Below, in pieces: positions 50,325 through 58,523 of a stretch of 64,000 nt of DNA. The notes beneath the pieces are model-generated. The model searched no databases. It was given only the letters and a program-made list of their open reading frames with translations, and had not been told where the DNA came from. Positions within the stretch are counted from its first letter, which is position 1, and each line of letters opens with the position of its first letter. The position numbers were made by a program, and so were the translations under genes. This DNA is from Actinoplanes sp. NBC_00393 (GTDB lineage Bacteria; Actinomycetota; Actinomycetes; Mycobacteriales; Micromonosporaceae): positions 5,918,501 to 5,982,500 of the forward strand of contig NZ_CP107942.1 of assembly GCF_036053395.1 (NCBI RefSeq), given 5' to 3'.

Positions 50325-52604
50325 ATGATGAAACCGTCGTTGCGCACCGCCCCCGCGGCCACACGCGTTCTCATCATGTCCGTCGTCTTCTTCGTGATCA
50401 GCGCCGTGCTCGGCCTGCTGCACGCCTCGCTGGGCTCACCGATCTGGCTGCTCTGGCCGTCGACCGTGGGCGCCGCCGCCAGCGCCGCCCTCGCCTGCGC
50501 CGTCGCCGCCCGCACCGGTCACGGCCCCGCCCGCGCCTTCTGGCAGCGCCTCGCGGTCACCGGCGCCCTGCTCACTGTCGGCACCGCCGGGCAGGCCGTC
50601 GACACCATCCTCACCGGCCACCCCCGCGAGATGAGCCCGGTCACCGCCGGCTTCTACCTGGCCGCGGTCGCCGTCGGCGTCGTCGCCCTGGTCCGGCTGC
50701 CGCGGCCGCGGCGCACCTGGCGCGCCAGCGTCGCGATGTGCCTGGACATCGCCGTCGTGGCGGTCGCCTCCTCCATGATCATCACGCACTTCCTCTGGAC
50801 CACCTCGACCCCGGCGCTCAACGACAACGTCGAGGCCACCATGCTCGTCGTGGTCCTGGCCGCCGCGTGTTCCGCCGTCGTCGCCGTGATCAAGGTCGGC
50901 GTCACCCGCAGCGGCGCGGTGCACCGGCGCGCGCTCTGGGCCCTCGCCCCGATCGGCATGCTCGGCCCGCTCTCCTGGGCGGTCGCCCCGCTGCTGGACC
51001 ACCGCGTCTTCCTCAACCCGACCGTGGTCACCCTGCCCACCGCCGGCCTGCTGATCGCCGCCGCCGCCCGCCTGCAGACTCTGGCCAACCTGGCGCTGGG
51101 CGTACCCGCGACCCAGCCGGAGAACGTCACCCGGGACGACAGCCGGCACGGCGTCATGCGGCAGTTCAGCCCCGTCCCGTACGCAGCCGTCGCCGTCACC
51201 GCGGTCATGCTCATCGTCGCGACGCTGCGGTTCGGCCACCTGCCACCCGGGCTCGCCGGCGGTTCCGTCGTGCTCACCCTGCTCGTCCTGGTCCGGCAGT
51301 TGGCCGCGCTGTCGGACAACAACGCCCTGCTCGACCGCCTCGACGCCCAGGCACACCACGACGACCTGACCGGCCTGCCCAACCGGCGGCTGTTCACCGC
51401 GAAACTGGCCCGCCGTACCGGCACCACCACCGTCGCCGTCTGCGACCTCGACGGGTTCGCCGCCCTCAACGACCGGCTCGGCGACGACGCCGGCGACGCC
51501 CTGCTACGCGCCGCCGCCGACCGGGTCGCCGCCGTCGCCGGTCCCGAAGCGGTCACCGCCCGGCTGCTCGGCGACGAGTTCGGAGTGCTGCTGCCCGGCC
51601 ACCACGCCGGTTTCGCCGAGGCCCTGCTCCAGGCGTTCCGCACGCCGCTGCGGGTGGACGGCCACGACCTGCTGGTCACCGCCACGGTCGGGGTCGCGTC
51701 GGGGGACGGCACGGCCGTACCCGATCTGCTGCGCCGCGCCGAACTCGCCCTGCAGGCCGCCAAACTCACCGGCACCAACCGGCACCGCGAGCACTCCCCC
51801 GAGCTCGACGCCACCGCCCAGCACCACGCCGAACTCGCCGCCGCCCTGCGCCGCGGCCTCGACCACGGCGAGTTCCGGCTGCTCTACCAGCCCATCGTGG
51901 AACTGCCCAGCGGCGCCGTCACCGGCGTGGAAGCCCTGGTCCGCTGGCACCCCGTCGACGGACCGGTGGTCCCACCCGCCGAGTTCATCCCGGTCGCCGA
52001 GCACAGCGGCCTGATCATCGACCTGGGCGCCTGGATCATCGACACCGCCTGCGCCGACGCCGCCGCCTGGCAACACAAACACGGCGCGAACAGCCCCCGG
52101 GTCAACGTCAACGTCTCCGCCCGGCAGCTGCTCGACCCGGACCTGCCCGGTCTGGTCGCCGACGCCCTGCACCGGCACGGGCTGACCCCGGACCGGATCA
52201 CCATCGAGATCACCGAGACCGCGGTCTTCGCCGGCGGCGCGGCCCTGAGCACCGTGCACGAGCTGCGCGAACTCGGCGTCGGTGTGGCCCTCGACGACTT
52301 CGGCACCGGGCACAGCTCGCTGACCCTGCTGCGCACCTGCCCGGTCACCACCCTCAAGGTCGACAAGTCGTTCATCGACGACCTCAACGGCACCGCCGAG
52401 CAGGAGGCCATCGCCACCTCGCTCAGCACCATCGCCAGCACCCTCGGCCTGCGCGCGGTCGCCGAGGGCGTGGAGACCCTCGACCAGGCCACCCGGCTGC
52501 ACGACCTCGGTTACCGATACGCCCAGGGCTACTACTTCGCCCGCCCCGCCCCGGCCGACCAGATCGACGCCGTCCTCAGCGCTCCCGTGCCGGTCCGCAG
52601 CTAG
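50325..52604 (+). CDS. Membrane GGDEF-EAL protein, probable c-di-GMP phosphodiesterase
   Basis: 759 aa. About eight membrane segments (residues about 10-335), a GGDEF domain (LTGLPNRRLF) whose active site has decayed to LLGDEF and lacks an I-site, and a C-terminal EAL domain with a full catalytic set: VEALVRW, NVSARQL, IEITETAV, DDFGTG, KVDKSFID and AEGVET. It should degrade cyclic di-GMP, with the LGDEF domain perhaps binding GTP. Opposes the GGDEF cyclase at 30.3-32.1 kb. Two tandem ATGs; no clear Shine-Dalgarno. Confidence 0.9.
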   Translation: MMKPSLRTAPAATRVLIMSVVFFVISAVLGLLHASLGSPIWLLWPSTVGAAASAALACAVAARTGHGPARAFWQRLAVTGALLTVGTAGQAVDTILTGHPREMSPVTAGFYLAAVAVGVVALVRLPRPRRTWRASVAMCLDIAVVAVASSMIITHFLWTTSTPALNDNVEATMLVVVLAAACSAVVAVIKVGVTRSGAVHRRALWALAPIGMLGPLSWAVAPLLDHRVFLNPTVVTLPTAGLLIAAAARLQTLANLALGVPATQPENVTRDDSRHGVMRQFSPVPYAAVAVTAVMLIVATLRFGHLPPGLAGGSVVLTLLVLVRQLAALSDNNALLDRLDAQAHHDDLTGLPNRRLFTAKLARRTGTTTVAVCDLDGFAALNDRLGDDAGDALLRAAADRVAAVAGPEAVTARLLGDEFGVLLPGHHAGFAEALLQAFRTPLRVDGHDLLVTATVGVASGDGTAVPDLLRRAELALQAAKLTGTNRHREHSPELDATAQHHAELAAALRRGLDHGEFRLLYQPIVELPSGAVTGVEALVRWHPVDGPVVPPAEFIPVAEHSGLIIDLGAWIIDTACADAAAWQHKHGANSPRVNVNVSARQLLDPDLPGLVADALHRHGLTPDRITIEITETAVFAGGAALSTVHELRELGVGVALDDFGTGHSSLTLLRTCPVTTLKVDKSFIDDLNGTAEQEAIATSLSTIASTLGLRAVAEGVETLDQATRLHDLGYRYAQGYYFARPAPADQIDAVLSAPVPVRS

Positions 52605-52639
52605 ACGGCACGGCTCCTGCGCTCAGGGTCCGGCGGCGG

Positions 52640-52920
52640 TTGGTGGAGGCGGAAGCGGACCACGTCCCATCCGGTGGAGGCCGGGGATGAGCGTCCGGGA
52701 ACCCGCCTTCGATGCGACCCGGCGGGGAGGTACGGCGGCCCGGTGGTGAAGGGGTTCCCGAACGCCGGCACACCCGCAGCGGGTGTGGGTACACCCGCCG
52801 CGGGTGTGGCCGTTTTTTCGGAAGGTCCCCCGTCGGACAGCCTCGGCCGCAGCGCGCACTGTCCTCTGTCAGCCGGGCGGGTCGGGCTGGATCGGAAGGA
52901 AAGGCAGACGGGTGCGATCG
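52640..52920 (+). repeat. Dispersed palindromic element, copy B
   Basis: Plus-strand copy of the element seen inverted at 45200-45480. Its core at about 52769-52808 keeps nearly all pairs of the copy A stem: one A-T pair became G-C by two substitutions, one became G-T (wobble in RNA), and the apical pair is lost. It lies just after the GGDEF-EAL gene, in a 378-base stretch without a gene. Confidence 0.85.
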
Positions 52921-52982
52921 GGGCGGGCTGCAGAGGCCGCCGGAGCTTAGGACCGGCGGTGAGACCCGGTGCCGAAAGCTCT

Positions 52983-54137
52983 CTAGACCGTCTCGTCGTG
53001 CGGGGCGGTGACCCACGCCGAGAAGACCGGCACCCCGTCCCACGGGCCCGGCTGCCCGGTCACGGCGACCACCGCGAACGGGTGGGCGAAACGCAGCTCG
53101 CCGAAGCGCACCGTCCGTTCCGCCGGCATCGACGTGAGCGTCGCGAACCCGGTGACCGCGGCCGCCTCGAACCCGTACCGGCCGAACCGTGCCGTGGCTG
53201 CCTGTTTGGCCTCGAAATCGGAAAGGAAACCGAGCACCCGGGCGGCCGCGTCGAATCCCAGTCCCGGGGCCGACAGATCGTGTTCGCTCGTCGCCGACCA
53301 GCTCGGCAGCACCGCGCTCACCTGCTCGGCGGCGTGCATCGCGGCCCGCTCCTCCCGGATCGTCCACAGCGGGCCGTCCCCGAGCGGCAGGTCGAACAGC
53401 GACTTGCGCGCGACGGCGGACGGATCCCGGCCGATCTCGTAGGCGGCAGCGATCACCCGGTCGGCCGCGACGTCCGGGGCCGCCGCGACCGAGACCACCT
53501 GCACCCGCGCCTTCGACTCCTCGTCGGTGGCCGGCGCGACATGCACGATCACGTCGCCGGCCGGCTGTGACGTGGCGACGAACGCGGTGTGCCCGCCCAC
53601 CGGCGTCCGCAGCACCTGCTTCAGCCTCGATCCCCAGGCGCCGCCCAGCGTCTCGCCCGGCACCACGTCGAACGGGGTGTCCCAGCTCAGCTTGGTCGCG
53701 AGCGCGCTGGCCAGCAGCAGCACGACCTGCGGGGTCAGCTCGACCGGGAACTTGTCGATCAGGCCGAAGGTGTGGTCGCGCGCCCACCGGTTCAGCGCGG
53801 CCTGGTCCGGCAGTGGCCCGAAGGTGGTGGCCGCCGGCAGGGTGCCCCGCCACGCGTCCAGCCGGTGCGGATCGACGCGGCCCTGCGCGTACCAGACCGC
53901 GGAGGCGGCCGCGACCAGCGGATGCGGCTTGTCCAGCAGCGCCGCCGCCACCGGTGCGGCGTCGGCCGGCGCCATCCCGAGCACCTCGCCCAACTCCTCG
54001 CCGGCGGTCTCCGCGGACGCCGCCAGCGCCAGCACGAGCCACGCTCCCAACGGGGACGCCACATGGTGCTTGTCACCGGCGGCCGCATGGAACCGCTGGG
54101 CGTACTTCGCCAGCGCCGAAACCCACTCATCGGTCAT
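52983..54137 (-). CDS. Divergent bacterial serpin
   Basis: 384 aa, full serpin length. Segments align with serpin landmarks: NRWARDHTFGLIDKFP with VVLLLASALATKLSWDTPF (helix F/strand 3A region), the hinge GFEAAAVTG and the terminal RFGELRFAHPFAVVAV (the DHPFLF region). The small-residue hinge suggests it can insert its reactive loop, so it may be inhibitory. No signal peptide is visible, implying a cytoplasmic protease target. Overall similarity is low, so this rests on spaced motifs. Confidence 0.7.
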   Translation of the reverse strand: MTDEWVSALAKYAQRFHAAAGDKHHVASPLGAWLVLALAASAETAGEELGEVLGMAPADAAPVAAALLDKPHPLVAAASAVWYAQGRVDPHRLDAWRGTLPAATTFGPLPDQAALNRWARDHTFGLIDKFPVELTPQVVLLLASALATKLSWDTPFDVVPGETLGGAWGSRLKQVLRTPVGGHTAFVATSQPAGDVIVHVAPATDEESKARVQVVSVAAAPDVAADRVIAAAYEIGRDPSAVARKSLFDLPLGDGPLWTIREERAAMHAAEQVSAVLPSWSATSEHDLSAPGLGFDAAARVLGFLSDFEAKQAATARFGRYGFEAAAVTGFATLTSMPAERTVRFGELRFAHPFAVVAVTGQPGPWDGVPVFSAWVTAPHDETV

Positions 54138-54204
54138 GCCACCCGAACCTACCCGGCCGGGCGGCGTCCGATTAGAGGGACTGGAGACGGGTACCGTTCC
54201 CGCC

Positions 54205-54441
54205 GTGATCCCATCCTGTCCCGAGTGCGGTGCGCCCGGCGTACCGCTGATGTTCGGACTGCCGGTGCCGGAGGCACGCGCGGCCGCCGAGGACGGCGAC
54301 CTCGCGCTCGGAGGCTGCGTGGCCTCCGCGGATCCGCCGAACTGGCAGTGCCCGCGACAGCACCGCTGGCGTGACGCCGACGAGCGGGCCTGGGATCAGC
54401 GGCTGCTGCGGGTCCTGGAAGCACACGGCTACCGCACCTGA
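54205..54441 (+). CDS. Small zinc-ribbon-like protein
   Basis: 78 aa starting GTG 54205. CPECG near the N-terminus and a later pair of cysteines (GGCVAS and WQCPRQHRW) could form one zinc site. The C-terminus is a helix (DQRLLRVLEAHGY). Not recognised. Its end overlaps the convergent MFS gene by 13 bases; it is divergent from the serpin gene. Confidence 0.65.
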   Translation: MIPSCPECGAPGVPLMFGLPVPEARAAAEDGDLALGGCVASADPPNWQCPRQHRWRDADERAWDQRLLRVLEAHGYRT

Positions 54442-55646
54442 GCCGCCGCGGCCGGGCGCACGCGGTGACCGAAACTGAGCAGGGCGACCACGGCGAGCAG
54501 CAGCACCAGCACCGCGGCGAACCACGTCATCACGGTCACCGCCGCCACGATCTGCGACGCGATGCCCAGGCCGATCGCGGGCAGGCCCAGGCCCAGGTAG
54601 GCGATGAGGAACAGCCCGGCCAGGGCGGCGCCGCGCTCGGACGGGGCGGCGCTCGCCGCGACCGAGCCGAGGGCCGCCTTGAACAGCACGCCCGCGCCGG
54701 CGCCGGCCGCGATCCCGCCGAGCAGGAACAGCGTGAGGCTGGCGGTGTGCATGCCCAGGACCAGGATGAGGATGCCGCCGCCCTGAACGAGCAGGCCGAG
54801 CGTGGTCCTCGCCGCGGCGCTGAGCCCGCCGGTCACCGACTGCGCGACGGCCGCGCTGCCGAAGACCGCGAAGACCACGGCGCCGGCCAGCAAGCGGGAC
54901 GGGTGGTGCAGGGTGCCGGCCACGAAGGCGGGGGCCAGCGACGTGAAGACGCCGAACACCGCGAACGAGGCGACGGCGCCGGTGGCGGCGGCCAGGTAGG
55001 TGCGCCGGTCGCCGGGCACGCCGATCCGCTGCGGCCGGTACCGGTATTTCTCCGCCTGCGGCGGCACGGTCTCCGGCGTCAGCGCCACGGCCAGGATGCT
55101 GATCACCAGCAGGATGAAGAAGACGGCGTACGGCGTACGCAGTGGCGCGTACCCCAGTTGTGCGATCAGACCCGCAGCCAGCGTGCCCAGGCCGAGCCCA
55201 CCGCTGTTGGCCGCCGTCGAGACCACCTCGAAACGGTGCCGTGAGGCACCCGGCCGGTGAGCCGCGTGCAGTTCCTGCAGGTGCGCCGTCGCGGTGGCGG
55301 TGATCATGCCGACGCCCAGGCCGGTGAGGAACCGGGCGACCAGCAGCACCGGCAGCGCCGTGCTGGTGAGGAACAGGACGGCGGCGATCAGTTCGAGCCC
55401 GAGCGCCGGCAGCAGGACCCGTTTGCGGCCGATCCGGTCGGAGACGTGCCCGGCCAGCAGCAGGCTGATCACCACACCGGCCGCGTAGACGGCGAAGACG
55501 ACGGTGACCGTGAACGTGGAGAAGCCGTCGCGTGCCATGTAGAGCGGGTAGAGCGGGGTCGGCACGGTGGAGAACGCCATGGCGGTGAGGAAGGCCAGCG
55601 CGATGGCCCAGAAGCCGGCGTGGAGCCTGGCGGTCGATGCGGTCAT
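54429..55646 (-). CDS. MFS transporter
   Basis: 405 aa, twelve hydrophobic segments, with the loop 2-3 signature GHVSDRIGRKRVLL and motif PTPLYPLYMARDGFS after helix 1. Likely a proton-driven exporter. The start at ATG 55646 is the first one that keeps the N-terminal helix; the frame stays open upstream through the LysR gene, which is a shadow. Divergent from lysR (82 bases), so it is probably regulated by it. Confidence 0.87.
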   Translation of the reverse strand: MTASTARLHAGFWAIALAFLTAMAFSTVPTPLYPLYMARDGFSTFTVTVVFAVYAAGVVISLLLAGHVSDRIGRKRVLLPALGLELIAAVLFLTSTALPVLLVARFLTGLGVGMITATATAHLQELHAAHRPGASRHRFEVVSTAANSGGLGLGTLAAGLIAQLGYAPLRTPYAVFFILLVISILAVALTPETVPPQAEKYRYRPQRIGVPGDRRTYLAAATGAVASFAVFGVFTSLAPAFVAGTLHHPSRLLAGAVVFAVFGSAAVAQSVTGGLSAAARTTLGLLVQGGGILILVLGMHTASLTLFLLGGIAAGAGAGVLFKAALGSVAASAAPSERGAALAGLFLIAYLGLGLPAIGLGIASQIVAAVTVMTWFAAVLVLLLAVVALLSFGHRVRPAAAAQVR

Positions 55647-55728
55647 GCGGCCACTGTCGGACGAGGCAAGCATCACCGCCAACGAAAGTTCGAGCTTGAT
55701 TCCATCTCCGTTGTTGATACTTGCAGGT

Positions 55729-56628
55729 GTGGAACTGCGCCAGCTCGAATACTTCGTCGCGGTCGCCGAGGAGCAGAGCTTCACCCGCGCTGCCGTGCGC
55801 CTGCATGTCGTCCAGTCCGCGGTCTCGGCCGCCGTGAAAACGCTGGAACGGGAGCTCGGCGCGAGCCTGCTGGACCGCAACGCGAAACGGGTGCTGCTCA
55901 CCGACGCCGGAACCGCCCTGCTGCCGCGCGCCCGCGCCGCCCTGGACGCGGCCCGCGACGCCCGCGACGCGGTGCACGAGGTCCGCGGCGGACTGCGCGG
56001 CACCCTGCGGATCGGCACGCTCACCTCGATCCGGATCATCGACCTGCCCGCGCTGCTGGGTGAGTACCACCGCCGGCATCCCGGGGTGCTGCTGCGCACC
56101 AGCGCGGCGCCGACCGGCTCGCTGGGCCTGATCGAGGCGATCATCGAGCACCGGCTCGACCTGGCGTTCGTCTCGCTGCCCGGTGCGCACCCGTCCGGCG
56201 TACGCCTGATCGAGCTCGCCGCGTCCGTCATGGACCTCGTGGTCCCGGCCGGTCACCCGCTCGCCGAACGCAGCACGGTCGCGATCGACGAGCTGGCCGG
56301 CAGCGATTTCATCGACTCACCGGCCGGCTACGGCAACCGGGCGGTCACCGATCGCGCCTTCACCGCGGCCGGCGTCCCGCGGCGGGTCACCATCGAGATC
56401 GCCGACATCGCCACCGGGGTCGCGCACGTCCGGCACGGGCTGGGTATCGCCCTGCTGCCCCGGTTCATCCTGCGGACCGACACCGAGGGCGTGGTCAGCC
56501 TGCCGGTGACCGGGGCGGACCTGGTCTGGCCGCTGTCGCTGGCGGTGCCCGCGGACCGTACGCCCGGCACCGCCACCCGGGCCCTGATCACCCTGCTGGA
56601 CGACTATCTGCCCACCGCCCGGCATTGA
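55729..56628 (+). CDS. LysR family transcriptional regulator
   Basis: 299 aa. N-terminal winged helix-turn-helix (ELRQLEYFVAVAEEQSFTRAAVRLHVVQSAVSAAVKTLERELGASLLDR) and a type-2 periplasmic-binding fold effector domain (about residues 90-295: LRIGTLTSIRIIDLPALL). GTG 55729. Divergent from an MFS exporter gene, a frequent regulatory pair. Effector unknown. Confidence 0.92.
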   Translation: MELRQLEYFVAVAEEQSFTRAAVRLHVVQSAVSAAVKTLERELGASLLDRNAKRVLLTDAGTALLPRARAALDAARDARDAVHEVRGGLRGTLRIGTLTSIRIIDLPALLGEYHRRHPGVLLRTSAAPTGSLGLIEAIIEHRLDLAFVSLPGAHPSGVRLIELAASVMDLVVPAGHPLAERSTVAIDELAGSDFIDSPAGYGNRAVTDRAFTAAGVPRRVTIEIADIATGVAHVRHGLGIALLPRFILRTDTEGVVSLPVTGADLVWPLSLAVPADRTPGTATRALITLLDDYLPTARH

Positions 56629-56736
56629 GCCGAAAAATCCAAACATTGTCCGGAACTGGCGCTATCTCCTTCTTAAACAGTCCGACGCGGAATTGCACGG
56701 CAAATTGATTTGCGCATTGATCGACGATCACCTCGT

Positions 56737-56750
56737 TGTTATCGTTCACA
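56737..56750. promoter_or_regulatory. LacI-type operator candidate
   Basis: TGTTAT-CG... reads TGTTATCGTTCACA, a 14-bp imperfect palindrome centred on CG with four of six arm positions matching; similar centred-CG sites are bound by LacI-family sugar regulators. It lies 41 bases before the start of the sugar-binding lipoprotein gene. Confidence 0.4.
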
Positions 56751-56790
56751 ACGATCCTCGACAATTTCGCTCTCATCAGGAGTATGTCCG

Positions 56791-57774
56791 ATGCGTAGAC
56801 GTTCCCTCGTGCTGCTCGGCGCCGCCGGTCTGTACTCGACGCTCACCGGCTGCGGCGACGACGAGGAGGGCTTCAACCTCAAGAACGCTCCGACCGGGAC
56901 GATCACGCTCGGCTTCTCGCAGGTCGGCTCGGAGAGCGGATGGCGGCTGGCCAACACGAAATCGATTCAGAAATCCGCCGAATACCACAACATCGACTTG
57001 AGATTCGACAATGCCGAAGGCAGCCAGGAACGCCAGATCGCCGCCCTGCACTCGTTCATCGACGCCAAGGTGAACGTGATCGCCTTCTCGCCGGTCGTCG
57101 AATCCGGCTGGACCCAGGTGCTCACCCGCGCCCGCGAAGCCGGGATCCCGGTGGTCCTCACCGACCGGCTCATCGACGCCGCCGACGAGGATCTCTACGT
57201 CAGCTCGATCGGCGCCGAGTTCGTCTCCGAGGGCAACCTGGCCGCGCTCTACCTGGGCCTCGACTTCCAGACGACGAAGGGCCAGGTCAACGTCGTCGAG
57301 ATCCTCGGCACACCCGACTCCACTCCGACGAAACAGCGCTCCCAGGGATTCGCCGCGACCGTCTCCCGGGACAACAAGCTGCGGGTCATCGACAAGGAGA
57401 CCGGCAACTGGAGCAAGGAGGGCGGCGCCACGGCCATGCGCAAGCTGCTGCGCCGCAACCCGAAGATCGACGCCGTGTTCGCCCAGAACGACGAGATGGG
57501 CCTCGGCGCGGTCACCGTGCTGCAGGCCGCCGGCCAGGAGCCAGGCGAAAAGCCGCGGATCGCCACCGTCGACGCCACCAAAGCCGGCCTGCAGGGCCTG
57601 GTCGACGGCAAGCTGAACTACGTCGTCGAGTGCAGCCCGATCATCGGTGACCTGCTGATGAGCGTCGTGGTCGACCTGTTCCACGGCGGCAGCGTGGACA
57701 AGCGCATCGCGTCGGAGAAGGCGGTCTTCAACAAGGAATCCGCTGTCGCCGCCCTCCCCTCGCGCCCCTACTGA
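56791..57774 (+). CDS. Sugar ABC transporter substrate-binding lipoprotein
   Basis: 327 aa. Lipobox LTGC at about residue 20, then a type-1 periplasmic-binding fold (LacI/ChvE/RbsB type): TITLGFSQVGSESGWRLAN, NVIAFSPVVESGWTQVLTRAREAGIPVVLTDR and FAQNDEMGLGAVTVLQ. Binds a sugar outside the membrane. No permease or ATPase gene is adjacent, so it must work with a transporter elsewhere or as a sensor. ATG 56791 has AGGAG upstream. Its last bases overlap rluB by seven. Confidence 0.87.
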   Translation: MRRRSLVLLGAAGLYSTLTGCGDDEEGFNLKNAPTGTITLGFSQVGSESGWRLANTKSIQKSAEYHNIDLRFDNAEGSQERQIAALHSFIDAKVNVIAFSPVVESGWTQVLTRAREAGIPVVLTDRLIDAADEDLYVSSIGAEFVSEGNLAALYLGLDFQTTKGQVNVVEILGTPDSTPTKQRSQGFAATVSRDNKLRVIDKETGNWSKEGGATAMRKLLRRNPKIDAVFAQNDEMGLGAVTVLQAAGQEPGEKPRIATVDATKAGLQGLVDGKLNYVVECSPIIGDLLMSVVVDLFHGGSVDKRIASEKAVFNKESAVAALPSRPY

Positions 57775-58523
57775 ACGTCCGGGCCCTCGTCGCCGACGGC
57801 CTTGAACAGCGCGGCCACCTCGGCGTTCGACAGGTGACGGAAGCCACCGGGACGCAGGTCGCCGAGCCGGATCGGGCCGACCGCCGTACGGATCAGCCGG
57901 GTCACCGGGTGCCCGACCGCGTCCATCATCCGCCGCACGATGTGCTTGCGGCCCTCGTGCAGGACGATCTCCACCTGCGCGGTCTTGCCGATCGCGTCGA
58001 CCAGCCGGAAGCTGTCGACCTTCGCTGGGCCATCCTCCAGGTCGACACCGGCCTGCAGGGCGCGGCCCACGCTGCGCGGCAGCGGCCCGACCACCTCGGC
58101 CAGGTAAGTCTTGGAGATCTCGTAGGACGGGTGCATCAGCTTGTGCGCCAGCCCGCCGTCGTTGGTGAACAGCAGCAGGCCCTCGGACTCGGCGTCGAGC
58201 CGGCCCACGTGGAACAGGCGCTGCTCGAAGTTCGCCCCGAGGAAGTCGGCGAGCTCGGTGCGGCCCTTCTCGTCGTCGAGGCTGGAGACCACACCCCGCG
58301 GCTTGTTCAGCGCGACGTAGACCAGCTTGGTGTTGGTGATCACCCGCTGCCCGTCGACGTGGATCTCCGCCGTGGCGGGGTCGACCTTGTCGCCGAGTTT
58401 GGCGACCCGGCCGTTGACGGTGACGCGCCGCCGGAAGATCAGATCTTCGCAGGCGCGCCGGGATCCAACACCGGCCGCCGCCAGGACTTTCTGGAGGCGT
58501 TCGGCGGTGTCAGCCTGAGGCAT
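57768..58523 (-). CDS. rluB: 23S rRNA pseudouridine synthase RluB
   Basis: 251 aa. S4 RNA-binding domain (AERLQKVLAAAGVGSRRACEDLIFRRRVTVNG, residues about 7-50) and a pseudouridine synthase domain with LFHVGRLDAESEGLLLFTNDG, whose aspartate is catalytic, and EGRKHIVRRMMDAVGHPVTRLIRTAVGPI. Modifies helix 89/ U2605-type sites in 23S rRNA. Starts 14 bases inside the end of scpB. In related genomes cmk comes next; here cmk lies 56.8 kb away. Confidence 0.95.
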   Translation of the reverse strand: MPQADTAERLQKVLAAAGVGSRRACEDLIFRRRVTVNGRVAKLGDKVDPATAEIHVDGQRVITNTKLVYVALNKPRGVVSSLDDEKGRTELADFLGANFEQRLFHVGRLDAESEGLLLFTNDGGLAHKLMHPSYEISKTYLAEVVGPLPRSVGRALQAGVDLEDGPAKVDSFRLVDAIGKTAQVEIVLHEGRKHIVRRMMDAVGHPVTRLIRTAVGPIRLGDLRPGGFRHLSNAEVAALFKAVGDEGPDVQ

